From the NCBI RefSeq assembly GCF_020073745.1, contig NZ_JAIRAU010000052.1, forward strand, positions 124,001 through 188,000: a stretch of 64,000 bases of DNA, given 5' to 3'. The notes under the pieces were generated by a model. That model was not told the DNA's origin, did no database searches, and was given only the letters and a program-made list of their open reading frames with translations. Numbering within the stretch: position 1 is the first letter of the stretch; each line of letters opens with the position of its first letter. The position numbers and the translations under genes are program-made. This document shows, piece after piece, positions 30,364 through 37,740 of this stretch. This DNA comes from Nannocystis pusilla (GTDB taxonomy: Bacteria > Myxococcota_A > Polyangia > Nannocystales > Nannocystaceae).

Positions 30364-32343
30364 ATGACTTGGCTTGATGCTCCTGACCTCATGCATGGCC
30401 CGCGCGCGGCAGCCCGACGGGCGCTCGCTCTCGGGATGTTCGTCGCCGCGGCTTGCAGGCCCGCGCCTTCGGTCCCGCCGACCCCGGCGAGCGCCGCCTC
30501 CGAAGCGCCATCGCCGGCGGCGGAGCCGGCGATGCTGGTGCGCCACGACGCAGCTCCGGTGTTCACCGATCCCCGGCGACGCGAGCGGCTCGCGGCCGCC
30601 TTCCCCGAGCTGCGGCGCCGCGTCGAGGCGTTCGCGGCCGACGAGGAGCTGCCCGGACTGGCCGCCGGCGTCGTCATCGACGGCGAGCTCGCGCTGTTCG
30701 TCGGTGCGGGCGTCGCCGACGTCGACAGCGGCGCTCCGGTCGACGAGCACACCGTGTTCCGCGTCGCCTCGATCACCAAGGTGGTCACGGCGACGGCGAT
30801 CCTCGCGCTCCGCGATCAGGGCCAGCTGTCCCTCGACGATCCGGCGAGCCGCCACGTCCCCGAGATCGAGCGCCTGGTCTATCCCACCGCCGACGCGCGG
30901 CGGCTCACGATCCGCGACCTGCTGCTCCACATCTCCGGCCTGCCGCGCCTCGGCGAATTCGATTACACCGATCCGCACGATCCGCCGGACCGCGCCGAGA
31001 TCGTCGATTCGCTGGCACAATTCGGCCTGCGCAGCGATCCCGCCGCGGTCCACTCGTATTCGAACCTCGGGTTCGCGCTGCTCGGACTGGTGATCCAGAG
31101 CGTGGCCGGCGAGGAGTACACGCGGGTGATCGACAGGACGCTGCTGCAGCCGCTGGGGATCGAGCACGCGGCGTGGTCGCCCGCAGGGGCGGGGCCGCGG
31201 CTGGCCACCGGTTACGTGCGCAAGGCGGATGGCTTCGTCCGCCAGGAGTTTTGGAACCACGGCGCCGCCGCCGGGGCCGGCGGGCTCTACCTCGACATCG
31301 CCGACCTGGCGCGCTTCGCCGCGTTCCACCTCGACGCCTGGCCCCCACGCGACGCGCTCGAAACCGGTCCGGTGCGCCGCTCGAGCCTGCGCGAGATGGG
31401 CCGGGCGAGCCACGTGATGGGGTTCCAGGTGCACACGCCGACGCCGGAGCCGCGCGTCGAGCTGGTGGCCCAGGGGCTGGGCTGGAGCGTGACGCAGGAC
31501 TGTCGGTTCGAGCACGTGATCGCGCACTCGGGTGGCACCGACGGCTATCGATCGACGATCCGCCTGCTGCCGCAGCGCGGCGTCGGCGTGGTCCTGCTCG
31601 CCAACAAGAACGGCGCGCCGCTCGAGCGGCTGGCGACCGATCTGCTGGTGGCGCTCGACGACACCGGCGCGCTGGCGCGACGCGAGCCGGTGCCGATGCC
31701 GGCGCTCGCCGCCGCGGTCGAGCGGGTCACGGGGCTGTTGGCGCAGTGGGATGCCGAGCGCGCGCGGCCGCTGGCGTCGCTGTGGTTCGACCGGGCCGGC
31801 GGACTCAAGCAGCTGGAGAAGGATCTGGCGTGGGCGCGAGGCGCCCTCGGCAGCTGCGGCGCGTGGTCCCGCACGCGCACGGGGACGCCCGATTACGCGG
31901 TCCATACGGCGACCTGCGAGCGCGGCGAGCTCGTGTTCGAGGCGAGGGTGACGACGGCGCGCGGGGCCGGGCTCGCCGGCGTCGACGTGGCGGCCCGGGG
32001 CGTACCGGCCGATCCGCGGCTCGTCGCGGCCGCGCAGCAGAGCGTCGCGCTGCTGACGAATTGGGACCCGGAGCGGTTCGCCGCGCTGTTCTCGCGGCAG
32101 TACGCCCGCGAGGGTTTTCGTCAGTTCCTCGCGCGCTCGAACCCGGAGCGCGCGGCCTGCTCGCTCGGCGAGGTCGAGGTGGTGCGCCCGGCGAGCGCCA
32201 CCTTCAAGCTCCGCTGCGGGACCCACGACCTGCGGCTCGTCGCCGGCAAGCTCGACGCCGAGGGACGGCTCAATCAGTTCAGCATCTCGCCGGCGCCGCG
32301 CGACCGCTGCAACCGCCCGCGCGAGCAGGCCGACGAGGAGTGA
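30364..32343 (+). CDS. class C beta-lactamase-like serine hydrolase lipoprotein (S12 family)
   Basis: 659 residues from ATG 30364. Lipobox VAAAC places the lipidated Cys at 31. Residues ~75-440 are a penicillin-binding/beta-lactamase fold with all three S12 motifs: SITK (Ser136, Lys139), YSN (232-234) and HSGG (388-391), plus LLLHISGLPRLGEF after the first motif. Members include D,D-peptidases, esterases and AmpC-like enzymes. Its long C-terminal part (~440-659) is a separate domain with two repeated halves (ERVTGLLAQWDAERARPLAS and QQSVALLTNWDPERFAALFS), likely a substrate- or wall-binding module. It acts on the periplasmic side. The real substrate cannot be told from sequence. Confidence 0.87.
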   Translation: MTWLDAPDLMHGPRAAARRALALGMFVAAACRPAPSVPPTPASAASEAPSPAAEPAMLVRHDAAPVFTDPRRRERLAAAFPELRRRVEAFAADEELPGLAAGVVIDGELALFVGAGVADVDSGAPVDEHTVFRVASITKVVTATAILALRDQGQLSLDDPASRHVPEIERLVYPTADARRLTIRDLLLHISGLPRLGEFDYTDPHDPPDRAEIVDSLAQFGLRSDPAAVHSYSNLGFALLGLVIQSVAGEEYTRVIDRTLLQPLGIEHAAWSPAGAGPRLATGYVRKADGFVRQEFWNHGAAAGAGGLYLDIADLARFAAFHLDAWPPRDALETGPVRRSSLREMGRASHVMGFQVHTPTPEPRVELVAQGLGWSVTQDCRFEHVIAHSGGTDGYRSTIRLLPQRGVGVVLLANKNGAPLERLATDLLVALDDTGALARREPVPMPALAAAVERVTGLLAQWDAERARPLASLWFDRAGGLKQLEKDLAWARGALGSCGAWSRTRTGTPDYAVHTATCERGELVFEARVTTARGAGLAGVDVAARGVPADPRLVAAAQQSVALLTNWDPERFAALFSRQYAREGFRQFLARSNPERAACSLGEVEVVRPASATFKLRCGTHDLRLVAGKLDAEGRLNQFSISPAPRDRCNRPREQADEE

Positions 32344-32421
32344 CGGGGCAGTCGTCGTCCGCGAATGTGCGGTGTCATGATCGGTAGCGAAGGTCGCGGC
32401 CGCGAGGCCGCGAGCCACCAT

Positions 32422-32940
32422 TCACGGCGGGACCAGGGGATCGGTGCAAGTCTGCCTCTTGACGACCTTGCGCGGGCGCTGCACGTCGATCTCGACGGCC
32501 CGCGGATCGATCGCGCCGAGCGAGCGGATCGACGCCGGCTCCGGCGGCTGCTCATGGCCGCAGCCCTCGACGCAGGTCCCGCGCTTGACCACGCGCCGGA
32601 TCTCGACCTCGGGCACGACGACGACGATCGCCCAGCCGTCGCCGCGGCGCCGGTAGCGGTGCTCGGCGGCCACCAGGCAGCCGCACGGCTCGTGGTAGGC
32701 GCAGGGGTGCTCGAGGAAGCCGAGCTCGTCGCTGCCCTCGCGCACGACGAGCCGCGGGTCGACCTCCGAGGGGCGCCAGCGCGGCGGCCCCGGCTCCGTG
32801 TCGGGCAGCCAGTGCCGATCGACGATCGGCGGGGCCTCGCCCGCCTGGGCGGTCGCGTCGGCGCCGGAGCCGGAGCGCGCGTGGGTGCACGCATTCGCCA
32901 GCACCAGCGCGGCGATCAAGATGCGGTCGGCGCGGGGCAT
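32422..32940 (-). CDS. small lipoprotein, unknown function
   Basis: 172 residues from ATG 32940 (MPRADRILIAALVLANAC; lipidated Cys18). The longer in-frame start at 33024 would begin inside a CATG-14 repeat and destroy the signal peptide, so it is rejected. The mature part has a central Cys-rich segment (HPCAYHEPCGCLVAAEH, GTCVEGCGHEQPPEP) and a beta-strand pair (WAIVVVVPEVEIRRVVKRG). The phrase VVKRGTCVEGCG recurs near the end as VVKRQTCTDP, suggesting a small internal duplication. Its function is not known. It is convergent with the S12 hydrolase gene, with 78 bp between stops. Confidence 0.7.
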   Translation of the reverse strand: MPRADRILIAALVLANACTHARSGSGADATAQAGEAPPIVDRHWLPDTEPGPPRWRPSEVDPRLVVREGSDELGFLEHPCAYHEPCGCLVAAEHRYRRRGDGWAIVVVVPEVEIRRVVKRGTCVEGCGHEQPPEPASIRSLGAIDPRAVEIDVQRPRKVVKRQTCTDPLVPP

Positions 32941-33006
32941 GCCGCCACTGTAGAAGATCGCGCGGCCGCTGGCGAGCTGTCCGCGCGAGCGGTTGCGCGT
33001 GGGTGA

Positions 33007-33040
33007 GCATGTCTTTAAGGGCATGTGTTAAAAGGCATGT
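33007..33040. repeat. CATG-14 repeat copy 9, three cores
   Basis: GCATGT at 33007, 33021 and 33035, exact 14-bp period, with TTTAAGG and TTAAAAGG between cores. It lies in the divergent spacer between the small lipoprotein and the sigma-locus gene. It is unusually AT-rich for this genome. Confidence 0.75.
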
Positions 33041-33173
33041 CACGGGTGGACGGGCAGCTTCCCGCGCCGGTGGGCGCTCGAGAGCACGCGGCCGCGGGCC
33101 GGCACGGAGCCCGCGAGCGGGCGAGCTCCGCGTTTTCAATCGCGCGCCGCCTCACGTATCCTGCTGCGACCGC

Positions 33174-34280
33174 ATGAGCCGGGCATCGCTCTCACGCCGC
33201 GCGGGGCATGTCGACCCTCACTCGCCCGGTCACCGCCGCGCTCGTCGGTTCCACTTCGCCTCGCGCTTCGCCGTGTTCGCCGTCGGCATGGGCGTCGCGC
33301 GCGTCGCCGCGGCCGCGTCGCCGCCGACGATCGCGTGGGACGCCCCGCCGGGCTGCCCGGACACGGGGGCGCTCACGGCCGAGATCGCGCGCCACCTCGA
33401 CACGGCGGCCGACACGGACCTGCCGGTGGACATCCGTGTGCAGGCGCGGCCGGCGGACGGGCGGTGGAGCGTGGTCGTCGTCATCGCGGCGGACGGGCGC
33501 ACGCAGGAGCGCACGCTCGCGGTCGAGAGCTGCGAGGCGGCCGTGCGCGCGGCGGCGTTCGTGATCGCCATCGCCGTCGATCCGGCGGGCCGTGAGCCGC
33601 CGCCCGACGTCGTGCCCGCGCCGCCGGCCCCGGCGCCACCGCCGGCCGCGAAGGCGATCGACCCGGTCGAGCCCGCGCCCGCTCCCGTGCTGCCCGCGGT
33701 CGCCGGCGAGGAATTCGACCCGCTCGCCGCCGGGGCAGCGCCGCGCCCGCGTCGACCTCGGCGGGTCCGCGGGCTGTTGCAGGTCGGGCCGGCGGTGCAG
33801 GTCGGGATGCTGCCGGTCGACCCCGGCATCGCGGCGGCGGGAGGGCTGCTGTGGCCGCGCGCGCGCCTGACTCTCGGGTACACGCGATGGTTCGCCGCCG
33901 AGGTGCGGCACGACGGAGCGCGACCCTACGGCGCCGATCTGGCGGTGCACGCGGCCCAGCTGCGCGGGGGCCCGGTGCTGCGCGCGGGGCCGCTGGAGCT
34001 GCCGCTGCAGGTCGGGCTCGAGCTGGGCGCGCTGCAGGCCGCGGGCGTCGGCGGCGACTCCAACTACGGGGCCACCACGCTGTGGGGCGCGGCGAGCCTC
34101 GGAGCCGGGCTGGCGTGGGCGCCGCGCGCGTTGCAGGGGTTCGCGGCGCTGGTGGTGCTGGCCGAGGCTGCTGTGGCGCTGCGCCGCCCGCGGTTCGTGT
34201 TCACCGGCGACCTCGAGGTGCATCAGGTCGGTCCGGCCGCGTTCCGCGGGTTTCTCCTGGTCGAGGCGCGGTTCCCGTGA
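33174..34280 (+). CDS. exported protein of unknown function at the second ECF sigma locus
   Basis: 368 residues from ATG 33174. An N-terminal signal peptide (about residues 28-48, ASRFAVFAVGMGVARVAAAA) is preceded by an Arg/His-rich stretch. The mature protein has an N-domain (~50-145: PPTIAWDAPPGCPDTGALTA, then strands such as WSVVVVIAADGRTQERTLAV and a helix ending in AFVIAIAVDP), a Pro-rich linker (PAPPAPAPPPAAK), and a beta-rich C-domain (~200-368: VGPAVQVGMLPVDPGIAAAG, RGGPVLRAGPLELPLQVGLE) that looks like a small outer-membrane barrel. This architecture is common just upstream of ECF sigma genes in myxobacteria. It is probably co-transcribed with the sigma gene 62 bp downstream and may be the envelope sensor or target. 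Confidence 0.75.
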   Translation: MSRASLSRRAGHVDPHSPGHRRARRFHFASRFAVFAVGMGVARVAAAASPPTIAWDAPPGCPDTGALTAEIARHLDTAADTDLPVDIRVQARPADGRWSVVVVIAADGRTQERTLAVESCEAAVRAAAFVIAIAVDPAGREPPPDVVPAPPAPAPPPAAKAIDPVEPAPAPVLPAVAGEEFDPLAAGAAPRPRRPRRVRGLLQVGPAVQVGMLPVDPGIAAAGGLLWPRARLTLGYTRWFAAEVRHDGARPYGADLAVHAAQLRGGPVLRAGPLELPLQVGLELGALQAAGVGGDSNYGATTLWGAASLGAGLAWAPRALQGFAALVVLAEAAVALRRPRFVFTGDLEVHQVGPAAFRGFLLVEARFP

Positions 34281-34293
34281 GCGATCGTGCCCG

Positions 34294-34302
34294 GCGAAAA
34301 AT
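34294..34302 (+). promoter_or_regulatory. GCGAAAAAT element upstream of second ECF sigma gene
   Basis: GCGAAAAAT, 41 nt before the sigma ATG, inside CCCGG ... CCGGG arms. It resembles the GCGAAAAAA elements upstream of the first sigma gene and its kinase. Candidate -35 region; low certainty. Confidence 0.3.
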
Positions 34303-34342
34303 CGTGCGACCGGGTTAATGAGTTCGGGCGTCGGCGGAAAAG

Positions 34343-34939
34343 ATGGGGGCGGTGAGCAAGACGCTCGACACGTCCCTCTCGTCCGCCGGGTTCGCGGTCG
34401 AGAGGGACGTGGGGTGCGGGGCGCCGAGCCTGCGCGAGGTGTTCGCCGACCACGTCGGGTACGTGTGGCGGATCGCCCGCGCGTTCGGGGTGCCGGCCGA
34501 CGACGCCGACGACGTCGCGCAGGAGGTGTTCCTGGTCGTGCACCGGCGGCTGCACACGTTCCAGCCGAGCCGCTCGCTGCCGGCCTGGCTGTTCGGCATC
34601 ACCCGCAACGTCGTGCTCGCGCACCAGCGCGCGCACACGCGGCGCGAGCGGCGGTTGTCCGCGGTCGAACCACCCGCGCCGCCGCGCGAGCCGGAGGCGT
34701 CGCTCGAGCTGCGACAGGCGGCGGCGTTCATGCAGGAGTTCCTCGACGGGCTCGACGTCGACAAGCGCATGGTGTTCCTGCTCGCCGACATCGAGGGGCT
34801 CACCGCCGCCGAGATCGCCGACGCGCTCGAGATCCCGCTGGGCACCGTGTTCTCGCGGCTGCGGGCCGCGCGGCTCAAGCTCGAGCAATTCAGCCAGCGC
34901 CTGCGCGCTGGCCCAGTCCGGAGGGCGCATGACCGATGA
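34343..34939 (+). CDS. RNA polymerase ECF sigma factor (RpoE-like)
   Basis: 198 residues from ATG 34343. Region 2 is clear (VFADHVGYVWRIARAFGVPA, DDADDVAQEVFLVVHRRLHT, RSLPAWLFGITRNVVLAHQR). Region 4 has LDVDKRMVFLLADIEGLTAA followed by EIADALEIPLGTVFSRLRAA, the usual helix-turn-helix. It overlaps the next gene by 11 nt, so the two are translationally coupled. In this common arrangement the downstream membrane protein acts as anti-sigma factor or regulator. With the upstream exported protein it forms a three-gene envelope-response unit. Confidence 0.94.
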   Translation: MGAVSKTLDTSLSSAGFAVERDVGCGAPSLREVFADHVGYVWRIARAFGVPADDADDVAQEVFLVVHRRLHTFQPSRSLPAWLFGITRNVVLAHQRAHTRRERRLSAVEPPAPPREPEASLELRQAAAFMQEFLDGLDVDKRMVFLLADIEGLTAAEIADALEIPLGTVFSRLRAARLKLEQFSQRLRAGPVRRAHDR

Positions 34940-35684
34940 GCCGACGTCGACCCGCGCGCTGATCGCCGCCTACAAGGCGTGCGCCCGCCCGTCCGCCGCC
35001 GGCGAGGCGCAGCTGTGGGCCACGCTCGCCGCGGCCGAGCGCGCCGCGTCGGCCCGGGCGCGCCGGCCGGCGTGGAGCAGCGCGCCGTGGCTGGCGCTCG
35101 CGGCCGGGCTGCTGCTCCTTGCCGCCTGGCAGCTCGACCTGGCCCGGATCTTCGCTTCGGGGCATGTCCTGAAGGACATGCGCGATCAGGCCGCCTACGC
35201 CGCGCCGGAGACGAGCCCGCAGGTGGCGAGGAGCCGCGACGAGGCGATCGGCGCGACGGCCGAGCCGCCGCGGCTCGAGGTCGTCGTCACGCCGCCGCGC
35301 GAGCGGCCGCGCGGCGAGGGCCGCGGCGCCGTGCGCGAGCAACAGGGGCGCGCGGGCGCGGCGGACGGGGCGGGGGCCGGCGACGCCTCGGTGCTCGCCG
35401 AGATGGCGCTGCTGCAGGAGGCTCGAGCGGCGCTGCGCGGCGGCCGGCCGGACGCCGCGCTCGAGCTGCTGGGGCGCCACGCCGAGAGCTTCGCGCGCGG
35501 CAGCATGGCGGAGGAGCGCGCGGCGCTGCGGGTGCTGGCGCTGTGCGCCGCCGGCGAGCTCGTCGACGGGACCGCCGAGGCGGCGGCGTTCCTGCGCGCT
35601 CACCCGCGCTCGGCCTACGCGCCGCGGGTGGCAGCAGCATGTGCGAAAGAGCAGGACCTCGAGGACACATCGAAGATGGATTAA
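34929..35684 (+). CDS. single-pass membrane protein coupled to the ECF sigma factor (putative anti-sigma regulator)
   Basis: 251 residues from ATG 34929. Residues 1-48 are cytoplasmic (MTDEPTSTRALIAAYKACAR and the following helix), where an anti-sigma domain would be. A membrane segment follows (about 49-68, APWLALAAGLLLLAAWQLDL), then a ~180-residue periplasmic part with a TPR-like helical end (LLQEARAALRGGRPDAALEL). No zinc-finger HxxxCxxC motif is present, so it is not a ZAS anti-sigma. Immediately after the membrane segment an in-frame CATG-14 repeat encodes SGHVLKDM (77-84). Function is inferred mostly from the 11-nt overlap with the sigma gene. Confidence 0.75.
   Translation: MTDEPTSTRALIAAYKACARPSAAGEAQLWATLAAAERAASARARRPAWSSAPWLALAAGLLLLAAWQLDLARIFASGHVLKDMRDQAAYAAPETSPQVARSRDEAIGATAEPPRLEVVVTPPRERPRGEGRGAVREQQGRAGAADGAGAGDASVLAEMALLQEARAALRGGRPDAALELLGRHAESFARGSMAEERAALRVLALCAAGELVDGTAEAAAFLRAHPRSAYAPRVAAACAKEQDLEDTSKMD
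35162..35181. repeat. CATG-14 hairpin repeat copy 10, inside a coding region
   Basis: GCATGTCC, loop TGAA, GGACATGC: a perfect 8-bp stem, the best example of the family. Cores start at 35162 and 35176. It is in frame within the anti-sigma-like gene. Confidence 0.85.
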
Positions 35685-35729
35685 TGCGATGAGCCGGCGG
35701 CGGACAATCTCCCGGCGAGGACCATGATC

Positions 35730-36704
35730 ATGCGATTCGATCGATCTCAATTCATCACGCGCGCGGCCGGTCTCCTGCTCGGCGGGCTCGCGCTCGCCGC
35801 CTGCGACCCGAAGATCTTGCTCGGCGAGTTCGGCGACAGCTCGGGCGAGCAGAGCGGCGGCGGCGACGAGGGCGGGCCGCAGGACGGCACCGAGGGCCAG
35901 AGCTCGGGCGCCAGCGGGCAAGACCAGAGCTCGGGCGGGAGCAGCGAGGGCGGCGGCTCGAGCGAGTCGGCGACCGGAGGCGGCGAGACCGGCAGCGAGA
36001 CCGGCACCACCGGCGGCGAGACGACCGGCGGGGACGAGTGCGACCCGTGGCTGCAAGACTGTCCGACGGGCCAGAAGTGCGCGCCGTGGTTCGATGGGAA
36101 CGACGGCCCGACGTGGGACGCGTGGCGTTGCGTCGACCTCGACCCGACGCCCGAGTCGGTCGGCTCGAGCTGCCACGTCACCGGCGAGTACAACAGCGGC
36201 GAGGACGACTGCGAGCTCGGCGCGGTGTGCTGGGACGCCGACCCGGTCACCTTCGAGGGCACCTGCGTCGCGCTGTGCGAGGGCTCGCCGCAGTCGCCGA
36301 CGTGCGCCTCGGGGACGACTTGCACCGTGTTCAACGACGGCAAGCTCAACGTCTGTTTGCCCGACTGCGACCCGCTGGTGCAGAACTGCGGGAGCGGACA
36401 GACCTGCGTCGGGCTGGGGCCCGGCATCGACCAGTTCCTCTGCGTCCTGGACGCGGGCGGCGCCGAGGGCCAGGCGTTCGACCCCTGCGAGTTCCTCAAC
36501 GCCTGCGACCCCGGGCTCCTCTGTGTGAAACCGGAGGCGGCCAGCGAGTGCTCGCCGACGGCTCCCGGCTGCTGCATGCCGTTCTGCGACACGACCCAGC
36601 CCAACAGCTGCCCCGGCGTCGACCAGGAGTGCCTGCCGTGGTTCGAGCCGATGCAGGCCCCGCCGGGCAAGGACAACGTCGGCATCTGCGGCCTCGAGCC
36701 GTGA
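35730..36704 (+). CDS. cysteine-rich lipoprotein with Ser/Gly linker
   Basis: 324 residues. The ATG at 35730 (MRFDRSQFITR) is preferred to the one at 35724 because GAGG lies nine bases before it and only three before the other. Lipobox ALAAC puts the lipidated Cys at 25. Residues ~33-100 are a Ser/Gly/Glu/Gln linker. The mature domain has about 20 Cys in repeated small motifs (CDPWLQDCPTGQKCAPWF, CELGAVCWD, CDPLVQNCGSGQTCVGLG, CDPGLLC). Each resembles the DPLxQDCxxGQxC repeats seen in many myxobacterial surface lipoproteins, probably disulphide-bonded knots. Function is unknown. It follows the sigma operon by 45 bp and may belong to the same transcript. Confidence 0.8.
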   Translation: MRFDRSQFITRAAGLLLGGLALAACDPKILLGEFGDSSGEQSGGGDEGGPQDGTEGQSSGASGQDQSSGGSSEGGGSSESATGGGETGSETGTTGGETTGGDECDPWLQDCPTGQKCAPWFDGNDGPTWDAWRCVDLDPTPESVGSSCHVTGEYNSGEDDCELGAVCWDADPVTFEGTCVALCEGSPQSPTCASGTTCTVFNDGKLNVCLPDCDPLVQNCGSGQTCVGLGPGIDQFLCVLDAGGAEGQAFDPCEFLNACDPGLLCVKPEAASECSPTAPGCCMPFCDTTQPNSCPGVDQECLPWFEPMQAPPGKDNVGICGLEP

Positions 36705-36753
36705 CGCGCGCTTGAGCCCGGCGGTCGCGCGCGGGTATCGTCGCGCGACCGCG

Positions 36754-37380
36754 ATGTACACGCTCCACTACTCGCCCGGCTCGGCCAGCATGCTGGTCCA
36801 CCTGCTCCTGCTCGAGATCGGCGCGCCGCACGAGCTGCGCCGCGTCGACCTCGACGCCGGGGCGCAGCGCGACCCCGCGTACCTGCGGCTCAACCCGGGC
36901 GGCGTGGTGCCGACATTGATCGTCGACGGGGCGCCGTGCTGGGAGACCGCGGCCCTGGCGTTGCTGCTGGCCGAGCGCCACCCCGAGGCCGGGCTGGCCC
37001 CGCCGCCGAGCTCGCCCGCGCGGGCGCACTACCTGCAATGGATGTTGTACCTCGCCAATTCGTTGCAGCCCGCGTTTCGCTGGTGGTTCTATCCCGAGGC
37101 CGAGGGCGCCGAGGCCGAGGCCGTGCTGGCCGCGGCGCGGCGGCGGATCGAGGCCGCGTGGGACCGCCTCGACGCCCAGCTCGCGGCCGGCGGTCCGCAC
37201 GTGCTCGGCGAGCGCTGCAGCGTCGTCGATCTGTACGCCACCATGCTGATGCGCTGGTCGCGGAAGATGCCGCGCCCGGCCACCGAATGGCCGCAGCTGG
37301 CCGCGCTCGCCGGACGCGTGAAGGCGCGGCCGAGCTGGCAGCGCCTGTACGCGATCGAGGGCCTGACGGAGTGGGCGTGA
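36754..37380 (+). CDS. glutathione S-transferase family protein
   Basis: 208 residues from ATG 36754 (MYTLHYSPGSASMLVHLLLL). The N-terminal thioredoxin-like domain has YSPGSAS at the catalytic Ser/Tyr position, the conserved cis-Pro in GGVVPTLIVDG (54-63), and ETAALALLLAERHPE, the glutathione-binding Glu-(Ser/Thr)-Ala-Ala motif. The helical C-domain has CSVVDLYATMLMRWSRKMPR, the usual N-capping box region. It conjugates or binds glutathione-type thiols in the cytoplasm; the substrate is unknown. The upstream in-frame start at 36712 only adds 14 noise-like residues. It is a stand-alone gene. Confidence 0.9.
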   Translation: MYTLHYSPGSASMLVHLLLLEIGAPHELRRVDLDAGAQRDPAYLRLNPGGVVPTLIVDGAPCWETAALALLLAERHPEAGLAPPPSSPARAHYLQWMLYLANSLQPAFRWWFYPEAEGAEAEAVLAAARRRIEAAWDRLDAQLAAGGPHVLGERCSVVDLYATMLMRWSRKMPRPATEWPQLAALAGRVKARPSWQRLYAIEGLTEWA

Positions 37381-37740
37381 ATCGTCGCGCTCGCGCGTCG
37401 GCGCCGTGACGGGCCGTCGTGCGGCGAGCGTGGACGCGCTCGCACGCGCTTCCGGATGGCGGGTGAGGCGCACCCGGCGATCGCGTGATGCGAGGATGTT
37501 CACGTGCCGCGATGTCCTGGCCAGCAGAGGTCGCGCGCGCCCGGCCGTCGCCCGCGGACACACGGACGCCGACGCGGCCGCGGGCGGGTGTCGTGGGTCC
37601 ACGGGGGCGAGGGAGGGCGATCGCGCGCCGGCGCGGGTCGGCTTCCCTGGCGAGGCGATGCCGGCGAAGCTCGGCGGGCCCGAAGGACGGCCGCCAGCGC
37701 GAGGTGAAGCGCGCCCGGATTTCGGAGTCTGAGGACGAAC
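37381..37740. other. intergenic region, nothing recognised
   Basis: About 360 bp between two rightward genes. I looked for a CATG-14 copy near 37494-37516, but the spacing is 16 bp, so it is not counted. No gene or RNA is supported. Confidence 0.4.

Noticed and set aside
37494..37516. Two ATGT words before the DUF4403 gene as a repeat copy
   Set aside because: They are 16 bp apart and the stem does not pair.
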